A DNA stretch of 64,000 nt from Polytrichum commune (taxonomy: Eukaryota > Streptophyta > Polytrichopsida > Polytrichales > Polytrichaceae), in assembly GCA_950295325.1 (NCBI GenBank), contig OX485806.1, forward strand, positions 992,001 through 1,056,000, read 5' to 3'. This document shows, piece by piece, positions 36,183 to 47,300 of this stretch (positions within the stretch are counted from its first letter, which is position 1; every line of letters starts with the position of its first letter). Under the pieces are notes generated by a model, which saw nothing but the letters and a program-made list of their open reading frames with translations, had not been told where the DNA came from and searched no databases. The position numbers and the translations under genes were made by a program.

Positions 36183-37229
36183 GGGCCACTTTACGTTGAG
36201 AGCCTGAGGGCCATTGACCCAAGACATGCTAATTATGTGATTGATGGAGAAAAGCAAAGATGGTCCAAGTTCACTTTACACTAGGTCTTGAGTGCCCGAG
36301 GGACCAACGAAATTCGAATGGGTGAAAAATCTACTTGGCATCCTACATTGGCAACAAGTAAATGGTGTTTCGTGGCTTGATGACATGTGTCATTTTGGTG
36401 TCCATTCTTAAAATCACATCTCACCACAACTTGAGCAATTGATGTCATCTCTCTCCCCCACACCTAACCACACACCATTCCAAATGTAGGTGTCCAAGTA
36501 GCATATGTTACCAAACTAGGCATTTGTTACCCTACTAGTGATGGCCCACATTGGACACTGGCTCGGTGACTATATCATTCAACAAAATATATTGAAATTA
36601 TAAAAAATTCAATGATCTTTTTCTTCTTCTACACTAATGACTAAACTTGAATATTTGAATATCTTCTTGAGAATAAAGCGCATGTGAAGACAAATCAGAT
36701 AGCACTCCAATCTCACTATTCTCGGTCAGTTTAAACTTCTTGACATGTTTTGTGTAACTTAGAGACTTCTGAAAGTATAGGTACAACTCGCAACCTACAC
36801 AAGATAAGTTGAATGGTACATTGTTTACAATATACAATGTCACTTACTATTAGTCATAACTCCTTACTATAGATTTTATATTTTACCAAAAAAGGTTGAA
36901 TAGGTTGTATGGACTTTACTTCATGAAAACTTACATTCACTACAACAAAAATAAACTTACATTATCAACAAAAAAAAGTTAGAACATTACGTAACACCCC
37001 ATATAGTAAGTAAAATAGGGCTAACACAAATTCCAACAGACCATGAAACATTATTCGTGGTCTGCCATATAAGAATCCACGTAAGCTCTTCATCCACAAT
37101 AATGTCTTTGGACCCTTAGGCCTTCACCTTCTAGTGCAAAGTGAACTCGATGGTCTCGACCTTTTCGACTAATGTGAGCTCTTAGAATGTAATGGTCACG
37201 GGCCTTCAGTCTCTTGTGTGAAGTGGCCC
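36183..37229 (+). mobile_element. long family A element, 1047 bp
   Basis: The ends are GGGCCACTTTACGTTGAGAG and TTGTGTGAAGTGGCCC, with a perfect TAA duplication at 36180-36182 and 37230-37232. Both outer ~200 bp resemble the A1 interior (GGTCCAAGTTCACTTTACAC, GAGGGACCAACG, and at the other end CATGAAACATTATTCGTGG). The centre (36480-37010) is not found in other copies. It is twice the usual length and still lacks a transposase frame. It may be a less deleted relative or an A1 copy carrying a foreign insert. Confidence 0.75.
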
Positions 37230-37232
37230 TAA

Positions 37233-37689
37233 AAACCCCTAAAACCCAAGACAGGAATGGCCCCAGAAGTAGAGAACACAACCTTATTTAGCTTTGAGTG
37301 AGACAAAGGAGACCCGACTTTTGGAACCTCGATTGAAGGATGGATGAGTGGTGTGCCATGTCTTCTTCACTAAAGTCCTCAATCCAAGCCTACTCCATTT
37401 TGATCGAGCTTTCCAATGTCAAGGAAAAAAGAAGCCAAAAACGTAGCATTAAATGCACCCCCAATTTATAATCGATGATTTGGGCGTGTTCCCGTAAAGC
37501 ACTACAAAATGCTTGATTGCTAAAGGTTGCATTAGTAACTCTAGCTGTTGACACTTGTGCGGTCCGTAGTCAAATATGGACTTTCATTGCCTATTTTTCA
37601 ACCTAATAAGCCTCTCAACGGCAAATAATGCGGTCTTCTCAATTGGAATACAAGTTAATCTACCCACTAATTTAACTCTCATGTTCTCC
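37233..37689. other. intergenic, no gene seen
   Basis: No conserved frame or repeat was recognised. Confidence 0.4.
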
Positions 37690-37715
37690 GTAAGGCATAC
37701 GGTGCTATTCGGTTA

Positions 37716-38355
37716 CAGTAATCTCCCACTTAAGTACGCACTTTGAACCTGAGCCGTTGGTGCGCACTTAGTTGGTAGGTGCGTACTTTACTTATATTGC
37801 TTTCTAGACCTTCTGGTTCGATGAATCGCAACGGGAAACAAATGAAACTTGAGGCAACCCGCTTGACCAAAGCCCAACAATGTGAGATCATTACAAAGTT
37901 GAGCAAACCGAACACACCAAGCAAGCAAGCAATGGGGTGGGAGTATGAAGTCACTGAAGGCACCATCCGGAAAGTTTGGGACAATCGGGAGAACATATTG
38001 CAACAAAATCCAACTTATCAGGACATTTGTTGAATATGATAGTGCTACAGACTTCAAAGGCTTTGAAGCTCTACACAACAATGTCCTCGACATTGACGAC
38101 CAATTGCTTTGCTCTAATGTTCAAATGGAAGTTGAACATATGTATGATGAACTGCGATGATTGTTTGAGATGTTTCAGTGAAACATTAACAAACTGACAT
38201 TGAATTTCAACTGTAAAAAATTCATGCATTCATGACACTGACTCTGCATGACATGTTCAAACAATTAAGTATGAACCCTATTCTTTGTCATAAAATTTGC
38301 GCACTTAACCGGGATGCGTACTTAAACGGGTGCATACTTAAGCGGGAGATTACTG
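37716..38355 (+). mobile_element. pogo-like (Tc1/mariner) element with HTH remnant, 640 bp
   Basis: The terminal repeats are CAGTAATCTCCCACTTAAG, inward to TACGCA, and its complement, flanked by TA at 37714-37715 and 38356-38357. A TA duplication and CAGTA termini are typical of pogo/Tigger-type elements. The plus-strand frame 37779-38033 contains LTKAQQCEIITKLSK, then EYEVTEGTIRKVWDNRENI, which fits the psq/CENP-B N-terminal helix-turn-helix that binds terminal repeats in this family. After a frameshift, about 40 further codons (FKGFEALHNN...EVEHMYDELR) may be a transposase C-terminal scrap. The DDE catalytic domain is missing, so this is an internally deleted, non-autonomous copy. Confidence 0.8.
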
Positions 38356-38661
38356 TACTTTTCTTAATTGGACACCTACATTTGATTGGTGCGTGGTAAG
38401 GTGAGGATCAATTAACAATCACCACAAAGACATGTGTTTAAAAGAGATTGGACAGTATCTTCAAATTTGAGTATCTATTCCACACTCAATAATGAATACA
38501 ACTAAGAGGACTTGTGTATTCGATTAAGAAGTCAATAAACGTCAACTTCCGATGACCATAACTAAACAAGGGGGGAGGTCTAGGTTTTCATCCAACTTGT
38601 GTTGATGGTTCATCGTAGATTTGTGAAAGCAACACAAGTTTTGTTGTGTCATTCTAACTAG

Positions 38662-39182
38662 CAGGAATGCTATCTTGTGAGTGGTGAGCGGTGAGCAGTG
38701 AGCCGTGAGCAATGAGCCGTGAGCAGAAAATTTGAATTTTTATTCTTCAACTTTTTCAATGAAATGTATGATATAGACCCTATGACCGTGGAGAATTTAT
38801 GGTTTCATTCTATAAAATCTGCATATTATTTAACAAAAATTAATCAAGGTCCTATTCCCGCAGAGGGGATTTTGCAGTTCACACAAATGAATTTTTTTGG
38901 AAAGACCTTGTAAGCAAAAAAAACACCTTTGGTACATTAGAATCTCCCGTTTTCCTCTGTTTCTTTTTATGGATGGTTTTTTCAAAAGTTTATAATTTCT
39001 TCCACTCCACGGTTATAGGCACCATCCACAGTTAAACGTACCATCTACTTTTAGTCATATTTGTAAAGAAACTATACGAAGAGTCCTACTCGGTATAAGA
39101 ATTAAGTCAAATATTCTGATTTTTTTTAAAAAACATTCAAATTTTCTGCTCACCGCTCGCCGCTCACAAGATAGCGTCGCTG
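38662..39182. mobile_element. hAT-like (or MULE-like) non-autonomous element, 521 bp
   Basis: The termini are CAGGAATGCTATCTTGTGAG and CTCACAAGATAGCGTCGCTG. Inverted similarity continues inward through several GGTGAGC units to CAGAAAATTTGAAT. The direct repeat TTCTAACTAG lies at 38652-38661 and 39183-39192. CAG...CTG ends and the 8-bp core CTAACTAG, with T at position 2 and A at position 7, fit hAT elements. The full 10-bp repeat could instead point to a Mutator-type element. The left arm has an extra GTGAGC minisatellite. The 64-codon frame inside has no domain. Confidence 0.78.
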
Positions 39183-39309
39183 TTCTAACTAGTAGAAGTT
39201 GGAGACCGTGAAAATAAATAGCACCAACGGCAACACCAATGGATTTCCTCGGCCGTTGAATTTATATTTATCGTAAAACTATCATGCAAACATACCTTAT
39301 CCAGTTACT

Positions 39310-39670
39310 TATCATAATCAACCACCTATATTCAAGTGGTATTTGATTAGGTGTGGCATACGTTTAAAAGAGAAAATACTACATACTTAGAATATGATAA
39401 ACATTCTAGACTCAATGGTCAACATATTCAAGGGAGCCTTAGGTTTAGGGTTTAGGGACGTTTGCTGATCATCTAACGAGCACAAGAATCTTCACTTTGA
39501 TAATGAATAAAATATACATATGAGCTCCAAAAACTACGACGGAAATGGCTACGGCTTGGGATTTAAACTCACTAACCATCTTGCACTAAACCGCATGTTT
39601 TCATATCCTTGGGAGAATTGAGCAAGTCGGAGCAAAAACCAAGCTCAAGACCCATCTAGCTACCTCGAAC
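39310..39670 (+). repeat. dispersed repeat family B, copy 3
   Basis: It contains TATTCAAGTGGTATTTGATT, GATAAACATTCTAGACTCAA, ATCTAACGAGCACAAGAATC, TTTGATAATGAATAAAAT and AAGACCCATCTAGCTACCTC in the family B order. A short TTTAGGG-type telomere-like run (39449-39463) lies inside. Confidence 0.68.
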
Positions 39671-40429
39671 TAATGAGTGCATTGACTTAAACACCATGGA
39701 AACGAGCTTTCATTATAACTCGGCTTTATCATTACCACACTCGATTTTATTTTTATTTGTTAGTTTATTGGCTATGTTGATCATAAAAGTTTCTACTACT
39801 TATTTATCCGAGCTTAGTGTATGTAGTACGCTAGAGAACTTATTGCTTTAGAAATCGTTGGCTGTGGGGTTTTGCTCTTTGAAAGGAGAAGGACGTCATC
39901 ATTAGTAGACGTACTTCCTTCAAACTTTACTAAGGGCATGGTTGGGTGTTTGATTTATTAAGTACTTTTACAGGTGCCTGTAAATAGAATTGAACCACTC
40001 AGGTTACTGTTAGCGAGTCAGTTTAACATTGTGTCGATAGTTATGACCCATTTTTATTATGTACCTTAAGAAGCCAGCGAGCGTGGATGAGAAAGTGCCA
40101 CCCGTTACTCACATCATCCGGTTCGATGCACATCTATCCATCCAAATCATTGCACACTATTGGTGGCGTTGAGGTTGGTCTTATGGTGGCTAGGGATTCG
40201 TGGTGTCTACATAAATTCATTCATTGCATAGGTGAAAACGCATTGAATAATATTGTAAGTTAAAAAATGACTATGGTGAGATAAATTGACTTTATAGCAA
40301 TTTTTTTGGGGGGTTAAAAGGGGTCAAATATCGAAACAAATTTGGGGATCATGAAAAACATGTGTTAATATATCCGGGTTCACACAATGGTTGTGACCAT
40401 CATTACTCCGGCCACCACCTGTTCATCAT
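39671..40429. other. intergenic, no gene seen
   Basis: The stretch 40194-40260 repeats part of 35895-35960 (ATTCGTGGTGTCTACA block). No conserved frame was recognised. Confidence 0.4.
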
Positions 40430-42340
40430 CCAATTTCATTGGCAAGTCCACCCTTTAGCAAGAAAAGGCTCCTTGATATCATCATTTAAAAATTATGTGG
40501 TTGGGTTGTCACGGGTTTCCCAATGAGATAGACCCCACGATGACTTCCACATGGTTGTCGATTTGTGCCTAGTGTTAAAATCCTTGTACAATTAGGTGTC
40601 GGGAGAGTAAGGCTTACTTTACTAAGTGGCCAAGAGGGGGGTAGGTGGGCAAGGCATTGTTGGAAGCCCATAATAGGCTTCAGAGCGTATAAATCTATGG
40701 GAAGTTCTCCAAAATCAGCCAACACAATATGATAGGTAGTCAAAGAACGCACTTTGACACGAGACATCATATGCATCTTCATGCCCTTCTCAAAAACCTT
40801 CCAATGAGAGTTTTTCAAGTTGCGTCCCCAAATTTCGGTGCCATACGTGAAAGTAGGAAGCACCAAAGCCTTGAATAGATGGGATTTTAGTTCCCAACAC
40901 GTGACTCCGACTACTGCTTAATTCCTTAGGATGGCCATCAAGGTTTTCATATTTGTAATTCTTTGCCTTTTACTAGATGGCTCAAAGTAACCATGTGAAT
41001 AAAATCAAACCCCAATGTGTTTGTATTCATGGGTGATCTCAATCTGGTCCTTGTCTAGGGTGGTCTAGGTGAAATGCCTTTGGGTTTAATTGCCTTTTGT
41101 TGTGGCCAAATATCATGATTTTAGTCTTAGATAAATTGATTTCAAGGCTAGAAGAAGTGCAAAACTCATATAGCTTGTTCAAGTCTTAGTACGCATGCTC
41201 CTTATTTAAAGAGTATAACAACATCGTCATCTTAAAGAAGAATGGCAACCATTGTGTTGAACACGGAGAATCCCCATTCGTCAAAATATGTTTCAAGTTC
41301 ATCAATGTACATGCCAAATAGTGGTGGGGGGGGGGGCGGAGGGATATCCTTGTTTAACACTAATGTTGGATATTACTTCATCATGTTTGTCACCATTTAT
41401 TCAAACTTTTGTGTAAACTGTGGTATGCATGGCTTTTACATCCTATTGTAAATGAGGTGGTACACCTAATTGTTCGAGATATTCCCGAAGCTCGTCATGC
41501 AGGTCTATGTCAAAAGTTTTTTTGAAATCAAGAAAACAAGAATAAGGACATCGACCTACAAATATTTCTTGTTCGATTAGAGTACGGAATGTAAGGATGT
41601 GGTCCAAAGTAGATCTACTTCCTTGAAACCTGCTTATCCTCTTGCTCGGACCCTTTTCCGTTTTGCCCAACGACTAATGTTTTCCTTTTCTAAAACATAA
41701 CCATAAAGTTTGCCAAAGATTGTTCCTAGCATAATGGTCCTATAGGTCCCCGGGGAGCATCTTTCACCAGATTTGAAGATCATTTGAATGGTGTTTATAG
41801 TCCATGAAATTGAGAAACCCTCTTTAGCCACCAAATTAAATAGCTTTGTGATTGATTTGCATAGGTCATTTGCGACCCATTTTGGTAGCTCATGTTTTAA
41901 CCCGTGGATATTCCCAACCTTGTGATTTGCTACATCTTTCATATGGGCCCATATTTCCCCATATATTTTGTAAAAACATAAGGAAGTTGAATTTTGGAAC
42001 ACAATGATCATCGATACTTTATCATGAGGTGTAAATGAAGGGTTGAATCATCTTTTCTTCAAAGCTCTTCCAAAATAATTTTGGGTCACTTTTAAGTAGA
42101 AGATGTAGATCCTTTTGTTTGCGCTCCAGGTAAGAGCATTTCGTATGCCAGATTATCATGTGGTACTTTTTGAAATGTAGTCTATAAGTATTGTCTAAGT
42201 GACCAAAGTTTAACACCATATGGAAGTTTTGCCATGACTCTCGATAATCGCTATCAAACCATGTGTTGGATTGTCTACCGTGTTGTTTGCCACTAGTTTT
42301 CTAGAGAAGATGGGTTGAGTTGCACGTAGTATCAAGTGTA
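40430..42340 (-). mobile_element. degenerate LINE with reverse-transcriptase domain
   Basis: Read from 42340 downward, the fragments in order are: KQHGRQSNTWFDSDYRESW; ERKQKDLHLLLKSDPKLFW; then NLVAKEGFSISWTINTIQ and FKSGERCSPGTYRTIMLGTI with FGKLYGYVLE; after a frameshift SRSTLDHILTFRTLIE and CFLDFKKTFD, the finger/palm A region of non-LTR reverse transcriptase; then degenerate sequence up to about 40870; then LPTFTYGTEIWGRNLKNSHW and VLADFGELPIDLYALK, the region after the catalytic core. The order and spacing are those of a plant LINE ORF2. The part expected to carry the YADD box (41200-41330) is frameshifted and includes a G run. No endonuclease domain is seen. The copy is 5'-truncated, broken by several frameshifts and stops, and cannot be autonomous. 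Confidence 0.85.
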
Positions 42341-43162
42341 ACCAAGCTTCAGTGTGGTTGTCTAAGAGCGCTGAATCGTAATGTTATGAAATTTGACTTG
42401 GAAAAACTAGAAACTATAGTATGTTTTAGTGTGATTTGATACGAAGTTAATGGACCCCCATTTACATAGCATTAGTAAGTAGCTACATGATGGTGTCTTT
42501 CCAAAGAAAGAGTTTGCCATTCAAACTTTGATAATTTACAGTTGCTTGTTGAAAAGTTAACAATACATAGCACGAGGGCTCCATATAAACGAGGAATCCC
42601 ATAATCAAAGAAGAGTTTTGCTCATGTGAGACATGATCCCACGGAACGTAGCCAAGGAGTTGTGCAATGTTATGCAACATACGAATGTAAGGTGAAGGCA
42701 CCCACAATCAAACATGTTCATTTAACCGATCACTACAATACCTATAATGCCAACATGGATGAGATCTATATATTTTTAGGAAAATGGAGTTAAGCTTTAT
42801 GTGGTGTCAACTTGTGATTGATTACTCTCATAAGAGTTTTGACAACTCTTGTAGCCAAGAATTAGTATTTAGATTAGTAGTTATGAGTTCTCTTGTAGCC
42901 AAGAATTAGTTTACAGATGAGTGGTTATGGGTTGATATATAGATTGATTGTGTGTTCTAATAAACCTTACCACTTCAAAAATTGTATCAATTTCCATATT
43001 CATGGGAGATTTTTTTAATTTTTTTTAATCCTTGTGCACCTTATAACCATTCCATTCTCCTTATAACTTGTTTCTCTTCACAAAAAAACGATCCCCAACT
43101 ATTCCTCCTCCTAAACATATGCAAACTCTCTTATTTTATTGGTTATAGATGCCTCAGCCTTT
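42341..43162. other. intergenic, no gene seen
   Basis: The stretch 42850-42930 contains a short direct duplication of CTCTTGTAGCCAAGAATTAG. No conserved frame was seen. Confidence 0.45.
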
Positions 43163-43332
43163 ACATAACATTATTCAAATCCATAACACTGTTACGCAGG
43201 ACTAACGATATTCCACAAAATATTCCATTACATTCCCCAATTTCAGAGTGAATGTGAAAAATATCAGGTAATGTTATGTGGAATACTGTCAGTCCCACAC
43301 AACACTATTATAGATGTGAATAGTGTTATGTG
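43163..43332. mobile_element. hairpin MITE, family E, copy 2
   Basis: A 170-bp inverted repeat with the same arms as 28562-28731 (ATTCAAATCCATAACACTGT and its complement near AACACTATTATAGATGTGAA), but with more mismatches. The centre is CAGAGTGAATGTGAAAAAT-like. Equal length and arm sequence show a common family. Confidence 0.75.
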
Positions 43333-43799
43333 CACTCTCACCCGTCCAAGATCAAAACTTGACCTCTACATGCATGTGGTTGATTAATCTAAAATTGACT
43401 TGGGCGTACACTAATTTGGAGTCTTTAAAACCGATTAGGGTGTGAAATCAACTACAAATAATTACCGAGTCCGGGATGAATCCTATTCTCAGGACATTTA
43501 TGTTGCGTGCAAATGAGAGGTACACTTGTATGTGATAACTCCTCTCTCCCATTTAAGGAGCCTTAAGTGTGTCCTCAGTAACTTTTACCCAGCATCCACA
43601 GACTTTTAATCAGTGTTTGAGTGTACCCATGCAAACTGGAAGCAAGGCCTTTCCCTTCAACAAATTTTTCCTTTTTTAACTTTAATTGTTTTGACCCAGG
43701 TTACTGTTACTACAGTAATAAAGTTATTATGCTCTTTGATCCAGGTTACTGTTACTGCAATAATAAAGTAATTATGCTTCCGCCCTGTTGTGGTACTAC
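43333..43799. other. intergenic with a short tandem duplication
   Basis: The stretches 43689-43735 and 43736-43780 are a near-perfect tandem pair (GACCCAGGTTACTGTTACTA / GATCCAGGTTACTGTTACTG, then CAATAATAAAGT). The stretch 43375-43560 shares blocks with 30860-31060. No gene was seen. Confidence 0.55.
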
Positions 43800-44030
43800 A
43801 CCGTTTATACTATTTAGTGTAGCGTACACTATTTACGGAGGGCTCAAACTAGATGCGTAGAGGTCTCAAAGTGTCACGTCCGCTAATTGTCAATATGACA
43901 TTATTCGTCGACATCAGTAACTTTGTAAAGTGAGAATTAATTTACATTGTGACATTCAGTGTAGCAAATTTGAGATGATAGTTTGGGTTTTAGTACGCAA
44001 GGGGAAAATGTTATTGACAGTGATGATATT
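43800..44030 (+). repeat. dispersed repeat family D, copy 2
   Basis: Collinear with 14945-15180 through the AACTAGATG, GAGGTCTC, CAAAGTGTC, GACAT and TTGAGATGATAGTTTGGGTT blocks. It is non-coding. Confidence 0.65.
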
Positions 44031-44399
44031 GTCAAGGGGGAAATGCTTGGTTAGAAGGAGCTCCCTCGTTGCCAAGGATGCAGCTGTGACAAATCCAAAA
44101 CGTTTGTTGGGGGGCGCTATTGCAAATTTGTAGTACTCCATCTCCTTTCCTTCATAGTATGATTGCGGTGGCATCAATGGTGAGAGATGTGATTGACCTT
44201 CCAACGAGCAGGACCATGCTTATATAGAGTTTAAGGCAATCCGAGGTTTTCGGAAGGTTATAACCTTTCTCCATTTTAGCATGCACCATCTCCACGCCTA
44301 GCAAAAGAATAAAACTCTATCACCTTTGAGCAAGGCAATAACATCTATATAACCTCATCTTTGTAAGAATTTGTTTATTTATTTGGTTTGTTTGTAGAT

Positions 44400-47300
44400 G
44401 GGGTGTATCATGACGCTGGTGGGGGTGTTGACTTTGCTAATGAGGTTGATATGCATGGTGGTCAGTTAGTCTCGAAGGAGAGCTACTGCCTTCACTTTGT
44501 GCAAATGTTAACCATGTTCAAAGTGGAAGGAGATTTGGAAATCGTGTGCCAATCCAGGTAGCATGTTTGTGTCTTGATGTGATGAAATCCATGTGAAATG
44601 GAGAGCTTGGCCAGGCACATTGTTTGGACGCGTGGAGGCGAGTTTTTTGGGGGGGAACATTTGGGAAGGCATGCTTACATGAGAGCATGAAACCTGCAAA
44701 CTGGTGAAGTCTTTTTTAGTTGGAGTAGAGCTCCTTGATCAAGGGGTCACCGTTCGCCATGGCTTCCGCTTGGGCTGTAGCGATCTCGTGCCATAGCAAG
44801 GTCTTGAAGTGGAGTTTAGACATTGGTGCCTCTAGTGGGGTGAAGGTGGCTCATGTTATGGTACTTTGAGAGTGATCCGCGTTGGTTGGGGGTTGGGCCT
44901 CAAGTGCGTGATAATGAACATGCAAAGAACGTCCATGATGAAGAGGAGAGGATGAGGCGTGACTAAGAGAGTGGAGCTTATGGGGGATGTGGTGTACGGG
45001 TCTTTGACTTGCTTGTGCCATAGAAGGCCCTCCTATATGCGCCAAGTTAGTGGATGTACCAACTAGGAAGTTGGGTGGGATGTGCGCGGATAATATGGAG
45101 TGGCTCCTTGACCGTTTGGTGCGTGTGCTATGGTCAGTGTTGCATTTTTTATTCTAGAGGTCGGAGGCGGCATAATAAAATGTTTTTAATGTTTTTTAAA
45201 ATTGAAAATCATCGAAGGCATCAATTCATGAGGTGCTTTATGGCAAATCATTGTCGAAAACATTCCCCTCTTCTAAGATCAGTTCTTCGAGCTCTTCTCC
45301 ACCGAAGTAGTGATCCAAGAATGAAGACATTGCGAATGCAAACCATCATTCACGACTTGTCCGGTGTGCCAAGTGGTGCGTTATGTATTCTAGTATTTGT
45401 CAGTTCGTGTGGCAACACTCAAGGCTCAGACACTGCCATTGAGTTTGGATGTACTAACGCTATATGGTAATATGGAACAAATGGCAAAGTTGAGTGTGCT
45501 TATATTTGCCCCACTGGCCTGGACTGACTATAGTCATGAATGTATATTAAGAGAACACAAAAAATGCCTCAAAATTTGCCGAGTATTTTAAAATGTGTAT
45601 TTTGAACTAAATTAAAAAGAAATGCACCACTAGCTATGGTGGCTTATCAACTGTTTCGAATCCCTACTGCACCTGCATGGTCGAGTCTTTTGGGGAAACA
45701 TCGTTGGTTGCAAGCTCCGAGTGCAAGGGCCAAACATGGGTTTTGGTCATGGTGTAAGGCTCGGCAACGAGGGTTGGCTCCATTTGAGTATCGATTTGGA
45801 TGATTTCATGTAAATGCCTCTAGAAAAAGCCCAAAGAGGCGGAGTTGGCCTCCGCTTACCATGCTACTATGTTTGGTGGCCATGTGATTGGATCATCATG
45901 ATGGAGGGTGCCTAGCTTGCGGGTGAGGCGAGTTGCAATCACAACAAGAGCAAGGTGTTAGTTGAAACCATGGAGTAAGGGTGAGCAAACTCATGTGGGT
46001 GGTACTTGGTAGTGGGTGCTTACAATATGGGGGGTCTTGGGTTTAGATTGGGGGTGGGAGAGTGGAGTTTAAGTGTCGGCCATGGGAGGATTGGTGATGC
46101 AATAATCTACACGTTGAGTGTTGAATGCGAGGAGTAGTTGTTGGTGTGTAAGGGGGCTTATGATGTGAATGAAACTTATCGTGTGCTTCATCAATGTGAT
46201 GGTGGCGGGAGATGTGTGTTAGCGGCGTCTGATGGGTGAGTAACAAAGGTTCAAGGTGTGAGGAATAGGATTCATGGGCATATTATTTTTAAAAAGGGTT
46301 GGTGATGCAAGGAGGATTAGATCAGTGTGCATGCTTGAGTAGGGTTGTAGTTTGGGTGGGGTGTAGTTGCATATGTTTGGGGTAGAGGGTGATGCGGTAT
46401 GGAAATCAAACGTGGTTTGGTGGAGGAGTTGTCGAGAGATGTTGGGCTCAACATCAAGGGAGCAACATGCTTGAGCTGGGTGTGGGAAGAAGGGCGAGGG
46501 TATAGCTAGGGTTTTGGGTGCAGTATGTAGGGCTATGTGAAGTATGGTTGATGTACTCTGGGTGTGGGCATTGGTCGATTGAGCTACAGAGGAGCAACCT
46601 TGTGGCCTTTGTGTGTTTGGTGGGGAGGATGAGCGGGGGTTGAGAGGATACTTGGTCAGGGCGAAGTACGTGTGGCAAAGGTTTGAAGGAGTTGAGGGGA
46701 GGTGTTGCACGTGACATCGAGGGAGGAACGTTTGTGAGGTAGGTATAAGGATGTGTGTAGGGGTGTAGCTGAGGTTTGGGTGTAGGATGTGGGGCCATGT
46801 GAAACAAGGGTTGATGCCATGTGGATTTGGAAGTTGGCCAAACGAGCTTTGGATGAGCAGTTGTCTGGGCTTCATGTGCTTGGAGTGGGGGAGGAAAGGG
46901 GTTCAAAGCATACTTGGTGATGGTGGAGCATTCGTGGTGGGAGGCACTAATCCCAAAGTTGGCGTTGCGGGTAGTGTGGGTAGGATCAGGGTGGAGCCAT
47001 GGTCGCGGTTTAGTAAATTTTGTTTTTTAGTAGGTGTATGATGGTTGATTCAATACTGATGCATGTTGATGGATGTGTAGGTTGGCAACGGATATAATGA
47101 GGTGGTCATGGAGTCCGGTAGATGCAGATGGCGCGGCTCTAACGCGTGGTGGTGGCTTGGAGTTGTTGGGAGGTTGGGACATTATAGCTAGAATTGTGAA
47201 GGTAGGATATAATTGTGTAGTCACATTATTGGACTCCAACAAGGGAGCTAAACGTGGCTAGCACAAGAAGGATTTGAGTTGAGAAATATTTGTGTATCGT

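Larger units (their letters stand above)
37690..39215 (+). repeat. dispersed repeat family C, hosting two nested insertions
   Basis: With 37716-38355 and 38662-39182 removed, the remaining pieces rejoin in family C order. CTATTCGGTTA continues into CTTTTCTTAATTGGACACC, the CATTTGATTGGTGCGTGG and CACACTCAATAATGAATAC blocks follow, and TTCTAACTAG joins to TAGAAGTTGGAGACCGTG. This matches 10735-11045. The host repeat is therefore older than both insertions. Confidence 0.8.

Noticed and set aside
39449-39463. Interstitial telomeric repeat
   Set aside because: Only two to three TTTAGGG units; common by chance in plant DNA and part of a family B copy.
46219-46906. Long minus-strand frames (218 and 150 codons) as a gene
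   Set aside because: They overlap in different frames, are dominated by His/Pro/Thr/Ser from a C/A-rich strand, show no domain, and lie in a compositionally skewed block.
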